The position numbers and the translations under genes are program-made. A DNA stretch of 64,000 nucleotides from Crocinitomicaceae bacterium (GTDB lineage Bacteria; Bacteroidota; Bacteroidia; Flavobacteriales_D; Crocinitomicaceae), in contig JAGOBK010000004.1 in NCBI GenBank assembly GCA_017983465.1, forward strand, positions 1 to 64,000. Direction: 5' to 3'. Positions within the stretch are counted from its first letter, which is position 1. Each line of letters begins with the position of its first letter. The notes beneath the pieces were generated by a model. It saw nothing but the letters and a program-made list of their open reading frames with translations, was not told the DNA's origin and did not search any database. Positions 61,113 to 64,000 of the stretch are shown one piece after another.

Positions 61113-62177
61113 ATGGAAATTCATATTGAAAAAAAACTGCTGCATTTCAAAAAACCTAGCGGAACTAGTCGCGGAATACTTTACGATAAACCTTCTTGGA
61201 TTTTAAGTTTGCGACTTTCAAATGCTCGCACAGCATATGGTGAGTGTAGCGTTATACCCGGACTTTCTCCGGATTTCACCGATGAAAATCAGTATGAACA
61301 GAAATTGGTGGATTTAAAAAAAGAAGTTGAATCCGACTGGAGTGAGGAAGAGTTCAAACAAATCAATATTTTTTCTTCTTTGAAATGGAAGAATTTTATC
61401 AATGCATGGAATAGTTATCCTTCCATTGTATTCGGAATGGAATCACTCATTCGAGATAGTTGCCACGGAGGCACTGGACTCATTTTTGAAAGTGGATTTA
61501 CTCGAAAAGAGTTCAGTATTCCAATCAATGGATTAATTTGGATGGGTGATGAATCTTTCATGCTTGAGCAAATGGAAGAGAAATTGGCAGATGGATTTTC
61601 TACCATCAAAATGAAAGTCGGTGCCATCGAATGGAAAAAAGAATTTGCATTATTGGAACAACTACGTCGCCGTTTTTCCAGTGATGAGTTAACATTGCGT
61701 GTGGATGCGAATGGAGCATTTACTCCCGAATCTGCCATGCCCATTTTGAAGCAATTAAGCGATTTAGAAGTTCATTCGATTGAGCAACCCATTCAACCTG
61801 GACAAATAAACGCTATAAGTGCGTTATGTCGAAACTCTCCTATTGGAATCGCATTAGATGAGGAGATGATTGGAATTCATGAATTCGAACAAAAGCGATC
61901 CTTATTAAAAAGGATATCGCCTCAATTCATTGTATTGAAACCGAGCTTACACGGTGGATTTCACGGATGTTCAGAATGGATTCAATTAGCAGAAGAAAAC
62001 CAAATTGCTTGGTGGATGACATCAGCTTTAGAGTCCTCCATTGGATTAAATGCCATTGCTCAATTTACCGCTACGTTTCCGGACCTTCTTCCTCAAGGAT
62101 TAGGTACAGGCGGACTTTATACAAACAATTTCGAATCTTCCCTTGTTGTATCAAAAGGAAAACTAAGTATACTGTGA
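61113..62177 (+). CDS. menC: o-Succinylbenzoate synthase (enolase superfamily)
   Basis: 354 aa. The capping domain is followed by a beta/alpha barrel with the active-site lysines in FSTIKMKVG and metal ligands in LRVDANGAF (Asp), HSIEQPIQPG (Glu) and GIALDEEMIG (Asp), then VLKPSLHGG. This fits MenC of Bacteroidetes, which dehydrates SHCHC in menaquinone synthesis; a dipeptide epimerase is the main alternative. Its stop overlaps the msrB ATG (TGATG). Confidence 0.88.
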   Translation: MEIHIEKKLLHFKKPSGTSRGILYDKPSWILSLRLSNARTAYGECSVIPGLSPDFTDENQYEQKLVDLKKEVESDWSEEEFKQINIFSSLKWKNFINAWNSYPSIVFGMESLIRDSCHGGTGLIFESGFTRKEFSIPINGLIWMGDESFMLEQMEEKLADGFSTIKMKVGAIEWKKEFALLEQLRRRFSSDELTLRVDANGAFTPESAMPILKQLSDLEVHSIEQPIQPGQINAISALCRNSPIGIALDEEMIGIHEFEQKRSLLKRISPQFIVLKPSLHGGFHGCSEWIQLAEENQIAWWMTSALESSIGLNAIAQFTATFPDLLPQGLGTGGLYTNNFESSLVVSKGKLSIL

Positions 62178-62548
62178 TGAAAGAAAGAAATGAGTGGAAT
62201 GAGCTCACACCAGATGAGAAACGTGTGATCCTTAACAAAGGAACAGAATATCCAAATACAGGAGAATACAATTCCTTTTATGAAAAAGGAACATTTGTCT
62301 GTCGTCAATGTGAAGCTCCCTTGTACCGCAGTGAAACGAAGTTTAATTCCGGCTGTGGCTGGCCAAGTTTCGATGATCAAATCGCTAAGAATGTGGAACA
62401 TGTATTAGATGCAGATGGACGAAGAACAGAAATTGTTTGCGCCAATTGCAAAGGGCATTTAGGACATGTGTTTTTTGGTGAACGATTCACGGAGAAAGAT
62501 ACACGTCATTGTGTTAATTCAATTTCCATGAAATTCATCAAAGATTAA
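62177..62548 (+). CDS. msrB: Peptide-methionine (R)-S-oxide reductase MsrB
   Basis: 123 aa from the ATG at 62177. The frame is open some 70 codons upstream inside menC but the TGATG overlap and the family start mark this ATG. It shows CRQCEAPLYRSETKFNSGCGWPSFD, quoted as parts CRQC and SGCGWPSF, the second zinc pair CANC, GHLGHVFFG, and the catalytic cysteine in RHCVNSISM. It repairs methionine-R-sulfoxide in proteins. No signal peptide, so cytoplasmic. Confidence 0.95.
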   Translation: MKERNEWNELTPDEKRVILNKGTEYPNTGEYNSFYEKGTFVCRQCEAPLYRSETKFNSGCGWPSFDDQIAKNVEHVLDADGRRTEIVCANCKGHLGHVFFGERFTEKDTRHCVNSISMKFIKD

Positions 62549-63492
62549 CGTGAAGGGCAGTTGGTGATTTCATCACATTGTTGGTACACCATTTCGTGCA
62601 AAATTAATTGAGCAGCTAAGGCCAATTGTGTGTAATTCTGAGAATTATTCCCAAACCCGCCAGCGGTGTTTTGCCACATATCCAAGATTAATTGCTGTGA
62701 TCCAACCGACGGTTGAATTTTATTCACTACTGCAGCAACATTCATGGATCCAGCATGATAAACATGTAGAACGAATAAGCGAAACCACAAATCACTTTCA
62801 TTGTAACTTAATTGATGACGGTCTAGAATTCGTTTCGCTTCTGGAATACACACCTTGCTAATTAAGCGTGCTGAACCATAGGCACAGCGATCAAAATCTT
62901 TTCGTTCATCAACGCTTCCATTTACGGTGAGTCCGGCTGCTCGTGCGACATCAGGCATTAATTGAAATGCACCATATGCACCAGAAATCGATTTTTTCAT
63001 TTGTCCGGGACACTCAATTAATAAAATGGCCTGAGCATACCATGGATCTACGCCAAAACGTTCGAAAGCAGCAACTCCTTTTGATAGTTGTGGGTATACT
63101 TCATTGAATTTGTAAAAATCATTTTTACCAGATGTCACATAAATACGTGCGCTAGGATCTAAACCATATTGAGCACGTAAAATAGCTCTCGTACTGTCTT
63201 TCTGAGCTTCAGTCTGACGGTTCCAGTCCTTCAAGGACATTTTCTTTAACACTTGACGTGTGCTAGCATCATTCACGAGGCAGGAGTCTGGAGCTAATAA
63301 CATGATCTGTTTCCAAAACTGTGGTTGAGCTAAGACATCCCAGCGATCCTCGAATAATGCTTCGGCATGCATGAGCGTACTCATGTTATTCGATTTTTTC
63401 ACCATGATTTTTTCATCATCCCAATTAGAAAGTGGTTGTCCGTAGGCGAGACTAAAATAAATGGTAAAGATGAAAAAGATTAGATGTTGCAT
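62545..63492 (-). CDS. Exported lytic transglycosylase (SLT domain)
   Basis: 315 aa. A signal peptide (1-18) is followed by a divergent linker and an SLT-type lysozyme-like domain (about 140-260) with the catalytic glutamate in AILLIECPGQMKKS and the motif SGAYGAFQLMPDVARAAG. It cleaves peptidoglycan between MurNAc and GlcNAc with anhydro-end formation. The many cysteines outside the core may pair in the periplasm. It converges on msrB with a four-base overlap. Confidence 0.88.
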   Translation of the reverse strand: MQHLIFFIFTIYFSLAYGQPLSNWDDEKIMVKKSNNMSTLMHAEALFEDRWDVLAQPQFWKQIMLLAPDSCLVNDASTRQVLKKMSLKDWNRQTEAQKDSTRAILRAQYGLDPSARIYVTSGKNDFYKFNEVYPQLSKGVAAFERFGVDPWYAQAILLIECPGQMKKSISGAYGAFQLMPDVARAAGLTVNGSVDERKDFDRCAYGSARLISKVCIPEAKRILDRHQLSYNESDLWFRLFVLHVYHAGSMNVAAVVNKIQPSVGSQQLILDMWQNTAGGFGNNSQNYTQLALAAQLILHEMVYQQCDEITNCPSR

Positions 63493-63589
63493 GTTTCGTT
63501 TGATTGAGTTCCCTAAAATTAGTAAGATAGTTCAATCTAGAGATTTTGTTACATCAAAGCTTTAAACACAATGGTGTTAAATAAGTGTG

Positions 63590-63597
63590 TAACTTTG
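63590..63597 (+). promoter_or_regulatory. -7 box TAACTTTG, four bases before yidD ATG
   Basis: Perfect TAnnTTTG with exactly four bases to the ATG at 63602; candidate leaderless promoter. Confidence 0.6.
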
Positions 63598-63601
63598 AAA
63601 A

Positions 63602-63886
63602 ATGAAATGGATATACAAGCTTTTAGGACTTCCTTTTATTTTATTGGTTCGCATATATCAATGGATTATTTCTCCCATTTTTCCACCTTCGTGTAGGTAT
63701 ACACCAACCTGTTCGAGTTACATGATTGAAGCTATTCAAGAATGGGGCCCAATTAAAGGACTGTGGCTCGGTTCAAAACGAATCGCGTCTTGTCACCCAC
63801 GTGGTGGATTCGGCTATGACCCTGTTCCGAAGAAACATGTTAATGAAGCGTCCAACCCCGCTGACGAAGTACATCAAAACGATTAG
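63602..63886 (+). CDS. yidD: Membrane protein insertion efficiency factor YidD
   Basis: 94 aa. A short amphipathic N-terminus is followed by the diagnostic [32 protein letters not shown], and [20 protein letters not shown], with three conserved cysteines. YidD aids YidC-dependent insertion of membrane proteins at the inner membrane. No rnpA-yidC cluster is present here, as is usual in Bacteroidetes. Its last 47 bases overlap a possible minus-strand frame. Confidence 0.96.
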   Translation: MKWIYKLLGLPFILLVRIYQWIISPIFPPSCRYTPTCSSYMIEAIQEWGPIKGLWLGSKRIASCHPRGGFGYDPVPKKHVNEASNPADEVHQND

Positions 63887-63998
63887 AGAAGGAAAGGAAG
63901 TCTTCTTCCTCATTCAACAATTCTTCAAAACTTTTTTCTTGTGATATTTCTGAATTGAATAGTTCTTGCTGATTTTCTGCAAAAACAAACCAATCCAT
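63840..63998 (-). CDS. Possible C-terminal end of a gene entering from the right
   Basis: A minus-strand frame is open from the window edge to a stop at 63840-63842, giving about 52 acidic residues (ATG at 63996-63998, then [14 protein letters not shown] and ending RQRGWTLH). It overlaps yidD by 47 bp. It could be the tail of a larger gene beyond 64000, a small ORF or chance. Confidence 0.25.
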   Translation of the reverse strand: MDWFVFAENQQELFNSEISQEKSFEELLNEEEDFLSFSNRFDVLRQRGWTLH

Positions 63999-64000
63999 TA

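Noticed and set aside
61967..62176. 70-codon N-terminal extension of msrB
   Set aside because: It runs out of frame through menC; the TGATG overlap marks the true start.

Overview
The window looks like a chromosomal segment of a member of the Bacteroidetes, most likely Flavobacteriales near Fluviicola/Crocinitomicaceae. The signs are a low-to-moderate G+C content, promoters of the Bacteroidetes type (-7 box TAnnTTTG, no obvious Shine-Dalgarno sites), a gliding-motility/type IX secretion protein, methionine synthase split in two genes, carboxypeptidase-regulatory TonB receptors, an HU/SPOR protein, a LytS/LytTR pair and many short lipoproteins. The genus is an inference from memory of gene families. 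No phage, IS element, CRISPR array or defence island was found; nearly all of it is ordinary housekeeping and envelope DNA.

Layout. 1-480: 3' end of a 5S rRNA gene with a duplicated tail-plus-terminator. 480-3111 (minus): dnaA, low-molecular-weight tyrosine phosphatase and an RsmI-like methylase. 3366-4734: thioesterase and ureohydrolase. 5289-9138 (plus): SirB1-like protein, then pepT-holA-rsmE. 9135-10438 (minus): thyA-folA. 10946-18155 (minus): an orphan histidine kinase, ferredoxin-NADP reductase, then AKR, EamA transporter, DUF2911, Ig-like lipoprotein and free-Met-sulfoxide reductase. 18236-20671 (plus): exonuclease, ruvC, DUF1801 protein, rnhA. 20668-24490 (minus): split metH under a SAM-I riboswitch. 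24553-26001: convergent dgkA and dprA. 26065-31549: two tandem paralogous TonB receptors coupled to kdsB. 31578-34699: HU/SPOR protein, secreted C1 peptidase, lipoprotein. 34819-36998: convergent gapA and pgk. 37106-42572: M1 aminopeptidase lipoprotein, SDR, htpG. 42610-44784: TerB/DnaJ protein, xseB, purM. 44854-45251: tRNA-Ser, -Pro and -Arg, followed by a 330-bp non-coding stretch full of inverted repeats. 45587-51188: beta-barrel protein, type IX cargo protein, two-component pair. 51190-58683 (minus): trans-sulfuration enzyme, ATL protein, membrane pyrophosphatase with a Cys/Met-rich tail, thioredoxin, lipoprotein, recA, bcp, DUF423. 58735-63886: lipoprotein, Mrp-NifU-rlmH-menC-msrB operon, lytic transglycosylase, yidD.

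Functionally, DNA replication and repair genes (dnaA, holA, recA, ruvC, dprA, rnhA, xseB) are scattered through the window. Methionine and thiol metabolism recurs: metH, a gamma-synthase/lyase, fRMsr, msrB, bcp and trx. Several operons are tightly packed with TAATG/TGATG start-stop overlaps.

No single novel multi-gene system stands out. The observations most worth a second look are the roughly 107-residue, 15-cysteine tail on the membrane pyrophosphatase; a set of genes whose -7 promoter box ends 3-5 bases (mostly exactly four) before the start codon, suggesting leaderless mRNAs; and duplicated stable-RNA 3' ends with their terminators at both the 5S and the tRNA-Arg loci.
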